Source: Bacteroidales bacterium (GTDB taxonomy: Bacteria; Bacteroidota; Bacteroidia; Bacteroidales; JAADGE01). From it: 10,468 nucleotides of DNA. Position numbers and translations under genes: made by a program. Location of the stretch: the NCBI GenBank assembly GCA_024762915.1, contig JANTGL010000074.1, positions 1-10,468 of the forward strand. The letters are read 5' to 3'. Under the pieces are notes generated by a model. It did no database searches, was not told the origin of the DNA, and saw only the letters and a list, made by a program, of their open reading frames with translations. Shown piece after piece: positions 1 through 8,134 of this stretch; position 1 is the stretch's first letter; each line of letters starts with the position of its first letter.

Positions 1-44
1 TTTTGTTTGAATTTTTTATTAAGACAGTTCGTAACTGTTTCGGA

Positions 45-875
45 TTAATTAAAAAGTGAGGCAACTTTGCTGTCTTTTGAAATGATTGCATTAAACAACA
101 GTTCCATGTTGATGTGCGAAGCTTCTTCTCCGGTGCTTTTCATAATTGCCGCATAACCGGTAATTCCTTTTTCGGCATAGAGAATATTCTCATCATCAAT
201 GTTTTTCAATGTCTTGAAACAAAGATTATCTGAAATGCTTTCAAGCGATTGATTGAAAATAATTTTCCCTTCGTCAAGAACGACAACCGTATCAATAATC
301 CCTTCGATATCTTTAACCTGATGGGTTGAAATAACAAACAATTTATTTTCGCTTAATGCGGAAGCCATCAGTTTTCTGAAAATACTTTTTGAAGGAATAT
401 CCAAACCGTTTGTAGGTTCGTCGGAAAATAAAACCGGAGTATCCGATGCCATCCCGAAAGATATCAGAAATTTCTTTTTTTGCCCGTAAGACATTTTACT
501 TAACTTTTGCTCCGTATCAATACTGAATTCTTTTAAGTATTCGTAAAAATTTGTTTCATTGAAGTTCGGATAAAAAGGTGCCGTAATTTTTAAGAAGGTT
601 TTAACCGAAATTCCGGGTGTTTGAAATTCTTCCGGTATCAGATAATAACTTGAAAGAACTTTGGGCGTTCTTTTTTGCGGAATTTCACCGTTTAACATTA
701 GGTTTCCGGAAGCGGGATGTAAAATTCCCGCCATTTGTTTCAGTAAAGTTGTTTTCCCTGAGCCGTTTTTCCCGAGCAGACCATAAATTCTGCCCTCTTT
801 TAATTCTAAGTTTAATTCGGAAAAGAGTGTATCTTTTTTCTTGTATCCGAAATTAAGATTCTTTATTTCTACCAT
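45..875 (-). CDS. ABC transporter ATP-binding protein (YtrB-like)
   Basis: This is a complete 276-residue ABC ATPase, the cytoplasmic subunit that powers a membrane transporter. Visible motifs in order are Walker A GKNGSGKTT (residues 35-43), the signature MSYGQ (128-132), Walker B PVLFSDE (147-153) with catalytic E153, the D-loop GLD (157-159) and the switch H185 in STHQ. The usual Q-loop glutamine falls in LIPEEF (79-84), where Glu replaces Gln, a variation I recall from YtrB-like ATPases. The last ~80 residues are a poorly conserved extension typical of the drug/peptide export type. No permease is visible; it would be expected beyond the left edge, since only 44 nt follow the stop. A promoter and dyad lie just upstream, suggesting control by a GntR/YtrA-type repressor. 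The ATPase call is certain; the substrate is unknown. Confidence 0.93.
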   Translation of the reverse strand: MVEIKNLNFGYKKKDTLFSELNLELKEGRIYGLLGKNGSGKTTLLKQMAGILHPASGNLMLNGEIPQKRTPKVLSSYYLIPEEFQTPGISVKTFLKITAPFYPNFNETNFYEYLKEFSIDTEQKLSKMSYGQKKKFLISFGMASDTPVLFSDEPTNGLDIPSKSIFRKLMASALSENKLFVISTHQVKDIEGIIDTVVVLDEGKIIFNQSLESISDNLCFKTLKNIDDENILYAEKGITGYAAIMKSTGEEASHINMELLFNAIISKDSKVASLFN

Positions 876-887
876 AATTTAATGTTT

Positions 888-928
888 TAGTGTTCTACAA
901 AACTAATACACTACAAATGTATGACAAT
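888..928 (-). promoter_or_regulatory. Promoter with overlapping operator-like dyad upstream of the ABC ATPase
   Basis: On the minus strand a -7 box TAGTTTTG (898-905) fits the Bacteroidota consensus TAnnTTTG, and a weak -33 element ATTG (925-928) lies 19 nt upstream. An imperfect inverted repeat with 10-nt arms (888-897 and 904-913, TAGTGT...ACACTA on the minus strand, 8 of 10 paired) brackets the -7 box. The box ends 22 nt before the ATG. Dyads of the TAGTGT/ACACTA type over the promoter are expected for GntR-family YtrA-like autorepressed ABC operons. That regulator is inferred and is not in this window. Confidence 0.5.
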
Positions 929-1079
929 AAATTTGAATTATGCAAATTTTTTTGAAGTTTTTTTGAAAAAATATTTAATTCAGGAGATAGAAAGTTACTT
1001 TTTAGCGCTATAAATTATTGATAAACAGGTCTATGTGGAAATTTGTCTCGACATCAAAAGAATAGTTTTTTTTCAGAAA

Positions 1080-1988
1080 TTAATACTCATTAATAATAAC
1101 CGATTTTTTATTTCTGTGCATTTGAGATAAAATCAGTCCTGTTATAACAACTAATATTCCGATTATATTCAGTAAAGAAAAATTTTCACCTAAAATAATA
1201 AATGAAAAAAGAGCCGTAACTACGGGAATGAGATTAGAGATGGTATTTGCTCGAGTTACTCCGAGATGTTTTATACCGAAAGTGAAAAGCATAAATGCAA
1301 TTGTAGAAGCAAAAACAGCTAATTCTAATAAAGGAAACCATGCTTCCCATGAGAATCGGATTGCAATAAAGTCCTTATAATCGAAAATAAAAAACAAAGG
1401 TGTAAACATGAAAACGCCAATCAAATTTTGGTAAGCAATAATAGAATACACATTGTATTTTTTTGTAATTTTAAGAACAACAACGGAATATGCAACAGCT
1501 GCAAAAACCGCTAAGAGCATGAATCCGATTCCGTACAAATCTGCTTTAAAACGGAATTCATCTTTTACAATAACCATAATAACGCCTGTTATTGATAAGA
1601 TAATCCCGAGTATATTCGCAAGGGTCAATCTTTCTTTTGTAAAAAAATAGGCAGCAATAAGACTGAAAAGCGGGATTGTAGAAATTAAAACAGATGCAAC
1701 CGTTGAAGAAACATGTGTGAGTCCGAAATTTTCACCTAAAAAATAAACAAAGGGTTCAAAAAAAGCAATTATTACTATTTTAAAACGGTCTTCTTTTTTT
1801 ATTTTTTGAATTTTATGAAACAGCAATCCGAAAAGAAATAAGAAGAAGACTGATAAAATAAGTCTTAAATATATAAGCGTAATCGGTTTATATACAGCCA
1901 AAACTTGCTTTGACCATACGAAAGAAAAGCCCCAAAACAGGACAGCAAAAAACATTGCCGTATAAATTTTTATGTTCCGGTTTTTCAT
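1080..1988 (-). CDS. EamA/DMT-family transporter
   Basis: This 302-residue integral membrane protein is of the drug/metabolite transporter superfamily. It has about ten hydrophobic segments in two tandem EamA halves (roughly residues 8-140 and 150-289). Each half ends with the family's Glu-containing loop before the last helix: KERLTLANILGI (118-129) and GENFSLLNIIGI (267-278). The N-terminal FWGFSFVWSK (18-27) is the usual start of helix 1 in this family. The C-terminus is short, basic and probably cytoplasmic. The substrate cannot be read from sequence; relatives export amino acids, metabolites or drugs. It lies 56 nt downstream of the nuclease gene on the same strand, so co-transcription is possible, although no functional link is evident. 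I saw no good TAnnTTTG box in the 56-nt gap. The start chosen is the first Met, which places the helix 12 residues in. Confidence 0.9.
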   Translation of the reverse strand: MKNRNIKIYTAMFFAVLFWGFSFVWSKQVLAVYKPITLIYLRLILSVFFLFLFGLLFHKIQKIKKEDRFKIVIIAFFEPFVYFLGENFGLTHVSSTVASVLISTIPLFSLIAAYFFTKERLTLANILGIILSITGVIMVIVKDEFRFKADLYGIGFMLLAVFAAVAYSVVVLKITKKYNVYSIIAYQNLIGVFMFTPLFFIFDYKDFIAIRFSWEAWFPLLELAVFASTIAFMLFTFGIKHLGVTRANTISNLIPVVTALFSFIILGENFSLLNIIGILVVITGLILSQMHRNKKSVIINEY

Positions 1989-2044
1989 AATGTATTAATC
2001 TGAAGAATATGCAGCTTATATTTCAGCTATTTTATTCGTCCGAA

Positions 2045-4177
2045 TCAGTGCTTCACAAATTTTGAAAACGAAACTTTTCCTGAAGTATCTGTTAATTTCA
2101 ATATATAAATTCCGTTTTTTAAATTTTCAATATTAACAGACGTACGATTATCTGTATTTTGAATTACGGTACTTCCTGTTAAAGTTAAAATTTCTGTTTT
2201 TAGAATTTTATTAAGAGATTCAAAATGAATATAATCTTTTGCCGGGTTCGGATAAACTTTCAAATTATTTTCAAAATTCTTAATACCTGTTGCGGTAAAA
2301 ACATGATAACCGAGATATTCAGAGGTCCCGTTAATTGCAGTATCTGCTTGTTCAATAGTTATTTCCGTCCATTCTCCCGTGCCGTCCAGAACACTCATGT
2401 TCTTATTTCCCGCTAATACATCCGGATTTCTGTAAAACCCATTATCCAAACCCCATTTCCCTCCTGCAATTGAAGCATAAATACAATCAACTCGGTCTTC
2501 CCATGTATCGCCGTATCTTAATAAAGCAACGGGATCATCTCCGTTATAATAAGTAGCCGAAGTAGAAGCATAAGCCGAAGAATGAGCATAAGCAGGGTTT
2601 ACTGCTGAAGCATTTTCATAAATCAATGTTTGTCCGGCATTTATTGTACCGGATAAGGCATCACCATTTGCATAAGGACCTGCAGGAAGATCTGTAGTGC
2701 TCCATCTTCCTAAATAATAAGTACTTAAGTCTACATCGGCATTCCCGACATTCGTCAATTCGATATATTTATCATTGCTTAGGCCTTCATAATATTGAGA
2801 AATAATAATTCTGTTTGCATCTTCCTGCGCACTGACATTTATTTCAAATTCCTGTGTGATTGTTTTTTTTGTATCATCCGTTACCGTAAGTATTACATTG
2901 TCAATTCCCGTGACAGAAGGTGTTCCCGTTAATATAGCCGTTGCTCCGGTATTTTCGGTTAAGCTTAACCATGCAGGCAGTTCTGTGCCGGTCAGCGTAA
3001 AGTTTGCTCCCGCATCACCCGATACCGTGATATTGTACGTATATAATTCATTTGTAACGGCATCTGTTACGGGGTCTGAAGTGAATGCAATCGGATTTCC
3101 GTCAGAAACTGTTATATCAAAAATCTGAGAGATTGAATCTTGCCCGTTTTTTAATTTTAAATATATGGTATAAGTTCCGGTATCAGAAAGAGCAGGTGAG
3201 CCGGTAAGCGAAGCGGTTGCTGATCTCAACTCACTTGTTAATGAGCTGAAAGTGAGCCAAGCAGGAGGAACGGAATCAATTGAGATTGTTAATACGGAAT
3301 CCATAGAACAAGAGGCCGAAACAGCATAAGAATAGGAAGTTCTGTCTGTTGCTGTTTTAACCGGATAAGAAGAAAACCAAAGCCCTGAACAATTGTTATT
3401 CCAAATACACTCAGCCCATTCGGGATGATCGATAAAGGGATTTCTGTTATGTTGGTAATCCGAATAAATGATATTATTTCGGTTTCTTTCCCAATCGTCA
3501 ACAGGATCAGATTGATTCCATGAGAGCAAATCGTCTAAAAGAGCATAAACCGGATCATGCGTGTTATGATCAGCCGGGAAATAGTTGATAAGTTCCAAAT
3601 CCGGTTCATTATTTTCACCTTTATAACGGGTTGCCATATAAAACATCATTCTTGCAACATCGCCCTTCACTTCGTCACGCGGTTCCCATGTCCACAATAA
3701 ATCATCATAGAAACATCCCGTGGATAAATATTCTGTACCGCCTTCAGCAAACCATCTGTTATTCTTAGCCGTGTTAGCAGAGGGGTCGGAAGGTCTTAAA
3801 TGGTGAACATCAGTTCCTGCTCCCGGTCCGTATACTTCAGGATCAAATTGTCCGTGAGATTTTGACCATACATGTTCTCGTGACCAACCGTTTCCGTTAT
3901 TCCATTCCTGAGCAGCATCTACTGACCAACCGGTGTATATTTCTATAACATTAGCAGAATTATTCGGATCTTTGTCCGTTTCTTTTAAAATATCCCAAAC
4001 ATCCGTTGTGTCGCTTGAATATTCATATTCCCTATGTCCTTTTATGATATTATACAATGCTGTTTTAAGTCCTTCACCGCCTAATCCCGAAGCGGAATCA
4101 TAATAGCCGGCAGGAATTTGGCTGAATCCGGTTATTCCGGTTAAAATCAATAGATTAAGAATCAGAAATTTTTTCAT
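2045..4177 (-). CDS. Secreted endonuclease I with Ig-like, lamin-tail and T9SS sorting domains
   Basis: This 710-residue protein has a Sec signal peptide (1-19, ending FSQ). Residues ~25-255 form an endonuclease I (EndA/Vvn-type, beta-beta-alpha metal) domain. It carries the active-site motif SREHVWSKSHG (99-109, general base H102, metal ligand E101) and DVHHLRPSDPSAN (123-135), where N135 probably aligns with the second metal ligand of Vvn. Two putative Ig modules follow (~275-358 and ~361-450), each with the PAWL...LTG pattern. A lamin-tail (LTD) domain (~454-570) contains ISQYYEG and KYIELTNVGNADVDLSTYYLG. The C-terminal ~72 residues (VYPNPAKDYI at 641-650, through ENLKNGIYILKLTDTSG) are a T9SS type A sorting domain. 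The inference is extracellular or cell-surface degradation of DNA/RNA for nutrients or biofilm turnover. No strong promoter is visible; a weak TACTTTTA lies at 4229-4236. Confidence 0.93.
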   Translation of the reverse strand: MKKFLILNLLILTGITGFSQIPAGYYDSASGLGGEGLKTALYNIIKGHREYEYSSDTTDVWDILKETDKDPNNSANVIEIYTGWSVDAAQEWNNGNGWSREHVWSKSHGQFDPEVYGPGAGTDVHHLRPSDPSANTAKNNRWFAEGGTEYLSTGCFYDDLLWTWEPRDEVKGDVARMMFYMATRYKGENNEPDLELINYFPADHNTHDPVYALLDDLLSWNQSDPVDDWERNRNNIIYSDYQHNRNPFIDHPEWAECIWNNNCSGLWFSSYPVKTATDRTSYSYAVSASCSMDSVLTISIDSVPPAWLTFSSLTSELRSATASLTGSPALSDTGTYTIYLKLKNGQDSISQIFDITVSDGNPIAFTSDPVTDAVTNELYTYNITVSGDAGANFTLTGTELPAWLSLTENTGATAILTGTPSVTGIDNVILTVTDDTKKTITQEFEINVSAQEDANRIIISQYYEGLSNDKYIELTNVGNADVDLSTYYLGRWSTTDLPAGPYANGDALSGTINAGQTLIYENASAVNPAYAHSSAYASTSATYYNGDDPVALLRYGDTWEDRVDCIYASIAGGKWGLDNGFYRNPDVLAGNKNMSVLDGTGEWTEITIEQADTAINGTSEYLGYHVFTATGIKNFENNLKVYPNPAKDYIHFESLNKILKTEILTLTGSTVIQNTDNRTSVNIENLKNGIYILKLTDTSGKVSFSKFVKH

Positions 4178-4314
4178 ATTATCAGATTAAAATGGATTAA
4201 TTGAATAATCTTTTTAAAGAGAAGAGTGTAAAAGTATTAAAAATATTGAGAATATGTGAGAAATATTTTTAATAAAAAATTAAGTAAAACAGTAATTAAT
4301 ATCGGAAAAACTGC

Positions 4315-4348
4315 AAAACAAGCCGGACATTTCTGTCCGGCTTGTTTT
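4315..4348. terminator. Strong bidirectional intrinsic terminator
   Basis: A perfect 15-bp stem (4315-4329 paired with 4334-4348) encloses a TTTC loop. The stem has a GC-rich core (AAGCCGGACA) and A/T runs at both feet, so it can terminate in either direction. It sits 27 nt past the transaldolase stop codon and closes the transcription unit that enters from the right. It also insulates the nuclease gene that begins at 4177. Confidence 0.88.
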
Positions 4349-4375
4349 AATTATTCATCTTATTCATATTAAAAA

Positions 4376-5032
4376 TTATCCGTTCAATTTATGATAATCA
4401 GCTAAAAATTTTTCCAAACCGTTATCGGTAAGCGGATGTTTTAATAATCCGAGGATGGCATTAAGCGGAGCCGTTACCACATCGGCACCGACTGCGGCAC
4501 ATTGCACAATGTGTTGCGTATGGCGAATTGAAGCTGCCAGAACCTGTGTTTTGTATCCGTAATAATTATACATTTCTACAATTTGTTTGATTAATTCGAC
4601 ACCATCGGTTGAAATATCATCTAATCTTCCGATAAAAGGTGAAACGTAAGTTGCTCCGGCTTTAGCGGCAAGTAATGCTTGACCGACAGAAAACACCAAT
4701 GTACAATTTGTTTTCAAACCTTTATCCGTAAAATATTTTATGGCTTTAATGCCTTCTTTAATCATCGGAACTTTTATCGTAATTTGAGGATGTAAAGCTG
4801 CCAATGCTTCACCTTCTTTAATCATCCCTTCCAAATCGGTTGAGATAACTTCGGCACTTACATCGCCGTCAACAATTTCGCAAATGGTTTTGTAATGATT
4901 TTTAATATTCTCTTCACCTTTAATGCCTTCTTTAGCCATTAATGACGGATTTGTCGTAACGCCGTCAAGTATTCCGAGGTCTTGGGCTTCTTTTATCTGA
5001 TCTATGTTTGCCGTGTCAATAAAAAATTTCAT
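4376..5032 (-). CDS. tal: Transaldolase, TalC/fructose-6-phosphate aldolase-like family
   Basis: This 218-residue TIM-barrel enzyme belongs to the small transaldolase/FSA family and transfers dihydroxyacetone units in the non-oxidative pentose phosphate pathway (cytoplasm). Seen in the sequence: FFIDTANIDQI at the N-terminus with D6, TTNPSL (26-31), the Schiff-base lysine K87 in TIKVPM, NCTLVFSVGQALLA (109-122), YVSPFIGRLDDI (129-140) and QVLAASIR (163-170). F133 lies where FSA has the aldolase-specific Tyr131 and true transaldolases have Phe, so transaldolase activity is favoured over aldolase. An upstream in-frame ATG at 5062 would add ten residues, but it overlaps the promoter's -7 box and precedes the conserved MKFFIDTA start, so 5032 is chosen. 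The gene follows the lipoprotein gene by 88 nt and ends at the terminator. Confidence 0.94.
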   Translation of the reverse strand: MKFFIDTANIDQIKEAQDLGILDGVTTNPSLMAKEGIKGEENIKNHYKTICEIVDGDVSAEVISTDLEGMIKEGEALAALHPQITIKVPMIKEGIKAIKYFTDKGLKTNCTLVFSVGQALLAAKAGATYVSPFIGRLDDISTDGVELIKQIVEMYNYYGYKTQVLAASIRHTQHIVQCAAVGADVVTAPLNAILGLLKHPLTDNGLEKFLADYHKLNG

Positions 5033-5057
5033 GTTGTTTTGTTTATATAAATAAAAA

Positions 5058-5097
5058 TGCAAAGATATTCAAGTTTAATTAAAATTGAAACTTTGCA
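5058..5097 (-). promoter_or_regulatory. Likely promoter of the transaldolase gene, with a hairpin
   Basis: On the minus strand TATCTTTG (5060-5067) is an exact match to the Bacteroidota -7 consensus TAnnTTTG. TTTC (5087-5090) is a plausible -33 box at 19-nt spacing. The -7 box ends 27 nt before the chosen ATG. The same stretch can fold as a hairpin: 7-bp arms 5058-5064 and 5091-5097 (TGCAAAG/CTTTGCA), followed on the minus strand by ATTTTTATTT. It could therefore also act as a weak terminator or attenuator after the lipoprotein gene. Confidence 0.5.
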
Positions 5098-5120
5098 CTT
5101 TATAGTTTAATAGAAATAAA

Positions 5121-6713
5121 TTATTTACAATTGACGTCCGGATCCAATCTGATTGATTTATATTTCATCATTTTAGGAGCATTATCCGGTAAAATTGATA
5201 CTTTGTCGGTAAAAATAATTTCATCATTTACAGAAACAACGATATTATATGTTCTTCCCCATTTTGCGATGAATATAAAGCGTTTGTTTTTGGAATTCGG
5301 TTTGATATGATATTCCTCTCCGCTTTCTCTGTCACTTACCGTAATTTTAATATTGCCCGGGAGTTCCGAAGAACATTTTGAGAATAGGCTTCCTATCATA
5401 ACGGTAACATCTGATCTTTTTACGGAATCAAGTGTAATTAAAAAAATGTCATTATCACTTGCATCCTGACTTCGGCGTGATGAATAATAGGCATGTTGTC
5501 CGTCGGCTGTCGGTGTATAAAAAATATCATCACCTACTGTGTTAATCGGATAACCAATATTAACTGCCGGTTTCCATGTACCGAATTCAGATTTTTCAGA
5601 CTTAAAAATATCATATCCTCCAAGATTTTCATGTCCTTTTGAGCTGAAATACAATGTTTTATCGTCCGGATGAATAAAAGGACCTTCTTCATTATATTTT
5701 GTATTTATGCCTTCTCCCAAGTTTCGCGGCGGACCCCACATTCCGTTTTTCATTTTTTCTGAAACATAAATATCTAACCCTCCGAAACCTCCGGGTCGAT
5801 CACTTGTAAAGTACAAATGTTTTCCGTCCGCAGATATTGATGCATGTGTTTCTCTGTCATCAGTATTAATATTAGGTCCTAATTTAACGGGTGTACTCCA
5901 TTTACCATTTTCGAGATTACTCTGATAAATGTTTCCGTAATCTTCAGCTTTATAAATAAATAATGTTTGGCCGTCAACAGAAAGTCCGCAAGTTGCTTCG
6001 TGGTTTTTTGTATTGATATTTTTAATGCCTTTGGCTTTTGTCCACCGGCCGTCAACTTTTTCACTCATAAAAATATCTTCGTTGTAATTTCCGTCATCGT
6101 CAATTTCCTCATCCCAACCGTTGGGTCTTCTGGATGTGAAAATTAAGAGCGATTCGTCAGCTGATATAACAGGACTGTGATCTTGATATTCGGAATTGAT
6201 GCTGTCACCGAGATTGCTTATTTCAAATTTTATTTTATTTTCGAATAATCTGCTCCCTGATTCACACTTAAAGATTTCGCGATTAATTACGGCTGAAACA
6301 TTCGGATTTTTTTCAACAACAGGACGTAAAGCGGCTAATTCTTCAAGAGCTGCGATAAATAAATAAGATGCTTTATATGCACGTGCTAATTGATAGGAAC
6401 TTTCAACATATCGATTTAAAGTTGCCGGTTTATTAAATATATTTTTTGCTTTTTTAAAGTATTTTATGGATTCTTTTTCTCGACCTTTTGTATTTAATAA
6501 AGCAAAACCCATTTTATAATTAAAGTCGCCGTCATTCGGGTTTTCGTATAAAAACCGTTCATAAAAGTCAATACTTTCAATGAAAATATCACCGTCAATA
6601 AATTCTTCCGTTAATTGAACTTCATTTAATTTTCCGGATTTCATTATATTGCAACTGCTGAAAAAAAACAGAAGAACAATCGTGATTCCGAATACAAAAA
6701 ATATTTTTTTCAT
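5121..6713 (-). CDS. PD40 beta-propeller lipoprotein with N-terminal TPR-like helices
   Basis: This 530-residue predicted lipoprotein has a hydrophobic leader and lipobox FSSC, giving lipidated C21. Residues ~35-150 are helical and TPR-like (FYERFLYENPNDGDFNYKMG at 50-69, ESIKYFKKAKN). Residues ~165-430 hold WD40-like PD40 repeats with the family's pattern: SPVISADESLLIFTSRRP (180-197), ASISADGKHLYFTSDRPGG (291-309), GPFIHPDDKTLYFSSKG (344-360) and TPTADGQHAYYSSRR (400-414). Residues ~435-525 form a beta-rich domain resembling a carboxypeptidase-regulatory-like fold. This order (TPR, PD40, regulatory-like domain) resembles the T9SS-associated PorE family, but the C-terminal OmpA peptidoglycan-binding domain is absent. 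The gene starts 10 nt after the C1B peptidase stop, so the two are almost certainly co-transcribed. A scaffolding or surface-binding role is inferred; the exact function is unknown. Confidence 0.85.
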   Translation of the reverse strand: MKKIFFVFGITIVLLFFFSSCNIMKSGKLNEVQLTEEFIDGDIFIESIDFYERFLYENPNDGDFNYKMGFALLNTKGREKESIKYFKKAKNIFNKPATLNRYVESSYQLARAYKASYLFIAALEELAALRPVVEKNPNVSAVINREIFKCESGSRLFENKIKFEISNLGDSINSEYQDHSPVISADESLLIFTSRRPNGWDEEIDDDGNYNEDIFMSEKVDGRWTKAKGIKNINTKNHEATCGLSVDGQTLFIYKAEDYGNIYQSNLENGKWSTPVKLGPNINTDDRETHASISADGKHLYFTSDRPGGFGGLDIYVSEKMKNGMWGPPRNLGEGINTKYNEEGPFIHPDDKTLYFSSKGHENLGGYDIFKSEKSEFGTWKPAVNIGYPINTVGDDIFYTPTADGQHAYYSSRRSQDASDNDIFLITLDSVKRSDVTVMIGSLFSKCSSELPGNIKITVSDRESGEEYHIKPNSKNKRFIFIAKWGRTYNIVVSVNDEIIFTDKVSILPDNAPKMMKYKSIRLDPDVNCK

Positions 6714-6723
6714 GTGTATTTTA

Positions 6724-8109
6724 TTACTTATCTTCTTGAAACATCGGGTCCCAAGGCGGTAACATGATGGGTTTTTGATTTAAAATTTTCAATATCTTTT
6801 CATCGATAAATTTCTTTAAAATTACGACTCTGAACATATACTCATTAAACCATCTGTCTGTCATTGTTAAATACCCGTTGTGACCTGAGGATTTTCCCCA
6901 ACTGTTTTCAAGTAACCATTTTGTTATTTTACCGGTTTGATCAACATCGGCACCCGTTAATGCCATGCCGTGAGTTGAACCGCTTTCGTGCGATAAAATG
7001 CGTTCTTTTTTATTCATATCAAATTTAACGCCAAACAGTGATTCGTAATCATAATTCTCCGTATCTAAGAGTCCTTCGTCTCTGTTAAGTTGTTTCCCTA
7101 CGTCACATGAAAAATACATGGCTTCGTTGTTTTGCAAGGATTTCAGAGCATATTGTTTAATTTCTTTTGCAGGAAGATTAATAAATTTCCAATTTTTACC
7201 TTCCAGAACATTTCTGTCTTTTTTTATTTCATAAAGTTTGTAATATTCTTTTGAGGGATCATCCATTAACATAATATAATCCGAAAAGTTAATATCTCCG
7301 AGCGATTCTTTCATAAATGATTTTGGAGTGTATTTTTTAAACGGTGTAAGATTTCCGTCTTTATTTTTATATCGCCATATAAATTCTGAAGGCGGCACCC
7401 CCAGATTTATACAAAGCATTTTATAAACATCTTTGAGCATATTTATTTTTGCTTGTCGCAAAACATCATCAGTTCCTTTCATATTACGAAGATTCAGAGC
7501 ATCGCCTCGAAGTTTCCTTCTGATAAGACGTACCATCATTCGAGTGTTTTCGCTTGAATGTGTTTCGGGCATGACTTCTTTAGGTACCAATCCGTATTTG
7601 TCGGCAAGATTTGTAAATGAGTTCCATACACCTCCGTCTCCTACGACATTATTAAAAAGCCATTCAACTTCACGATCATCAATTTTTTTACCTCTTGTTT
7701 CAATGATGTTTTCCAAAAAAAGATTTGATTTTTCGAAAATATCCCAAAAATAAAGGTAGTTTTCTGAATATTCAAACATCGGAAGATTTAAGCTTTGCAT
7801 GGCTTTCGGACGCATCACGTTCAATGATGTGAACATCCAACATCTGCCCGAGGATTCTTGATCAGTAATTCCGTTAGTTTTTACTTTGTATTTAAATTGG
7901 TGGTCGAATTTGCCGATGTTTTGTCGGTTTAAAGCCAATTTGCCGATTGTATTGTTTGAAACGGAATTTGTAACCGCTTTCATATAAGCATCATTCTGAT
8001 TGTATGCTGATTCAATTTCTTTTAATTGTTTTTCCGTTAGTGTTTTTTGACCGAAAGAAATTAAAATTGAAAAAATAAAAGATGCCAGAAAAAATAGTAT
8101 ATGTTTCAT
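6724..8109 (-). CDS. Secreted C1B papain-like peptidase (aminopeptidase C / bleomycin hydrolase family)
   Basis: This 461-residue cysteine peptidase has the complete catalytic set: oxyanion Gln Q84 and nucleophile C90 in DQESSGRCWMFTSLN (83-97), H380 in STHGMALTG (378-386), and N402 in ENSWGKSSGHNGYLTMTDRWF (401-421). The C-terminal LPPWDPM (450-456) is the hallmark just before the end of bleomycin hydrolase and PepC proteins, whose C-terminal tail sits in the active site and makes them exopeptidases. Classical members are cytosolic hexamers, but this one starts with a hydrophobic signal peptide (residues 1-20, ...LISFG^Q), so periplasmic or outer location is inferred. The extra FQEDK tail may alter the exopeptidase limit. 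It is the first gene of the leftward unit, with a PD40 lipoprotein 10 nt downstream, and is probably involved in peptide processing. Confidence 0.92.
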   Translation of the reverse strand: MKHILFFLASFIFSILISFGQKTLTEKQLKEIESAYNQNDAYMKAVTNSVSNNTIGKLALNRQNIGKFDHQFKYKVKTNGITDQESSGRCWMFTSLNVMRPKAMQSLNLPMFEYSENYLYFWDIFEKSNLFLENIIETRGKKIDDREVEWLFNNVVGDGGVWNSFTNLADKYGLVPKEVMPETHSSENTRMMVRLIRRKLRGDALNLRNMKGTDDVLRQAKINMLKDVYKMLCINLGVPPSEFIWRYKNKDGNLTPFKKYTPKSFMKESLGDINFSDYIMLMDDPSKEYYKLYEIKKDRNVLEGKNWKFINLPAKEIKQYALKSLQNNEAMYFSCDVGKQLNRDEGLLDTENYDYESLFGVKFDMNKKERILSHESGSTHGMALTGADVDQTGKITKWLLENSWGKSSGHNGYLTMTDRWFNEYMFRVVILKKFIDEKILKILNQKPIMLPPWDPMFQEDK

Positions 8110-8134
8110 GTGAAATAAATTTAAAATTAAGAAA

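Noticed and set aside
23..39. Hairpin ACAGTT-CGT-AACTGT just after the ABC ATPase stop, as a terminator
   Set aside because: The stem is only 6 bp and is not followed by a T-run on either strand; further operon genes are expected beyond it.
1989..2044. Possible promoter or terminator between the nuclease and the EamA transporter genes
   Set aside because: Only a weak AGCT/AGCT pairing and no TAnnTTTG box could be found in the 56 nt, so neither call is supported.
2856..3128. A 90-codon plus-strand open frame opposite the nuclease Ig-like region
   Set aside because: Its Val/Ser-rich, repetitive translation is the mirror of the Thr/Asn/Ile-rich Ig-like modules on the other strand, with no independent evidence.
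5033..5062. Upstream in-frame ATG extending the transaldolase by ten residues
   Set aside because: The extension has no family support and overlaps an exact TAnnTTTG promoter box; the conserved N-terminus MKFFIDTA starts at 5032.
7433..7753. A 106-codon plus-strand open frame antisense to the C1B peptidase gene
   Set aside because: It lies wholly inside a well-supported coding region, has no family motifs or promoter of its own, and its composition fits a shadow frame.
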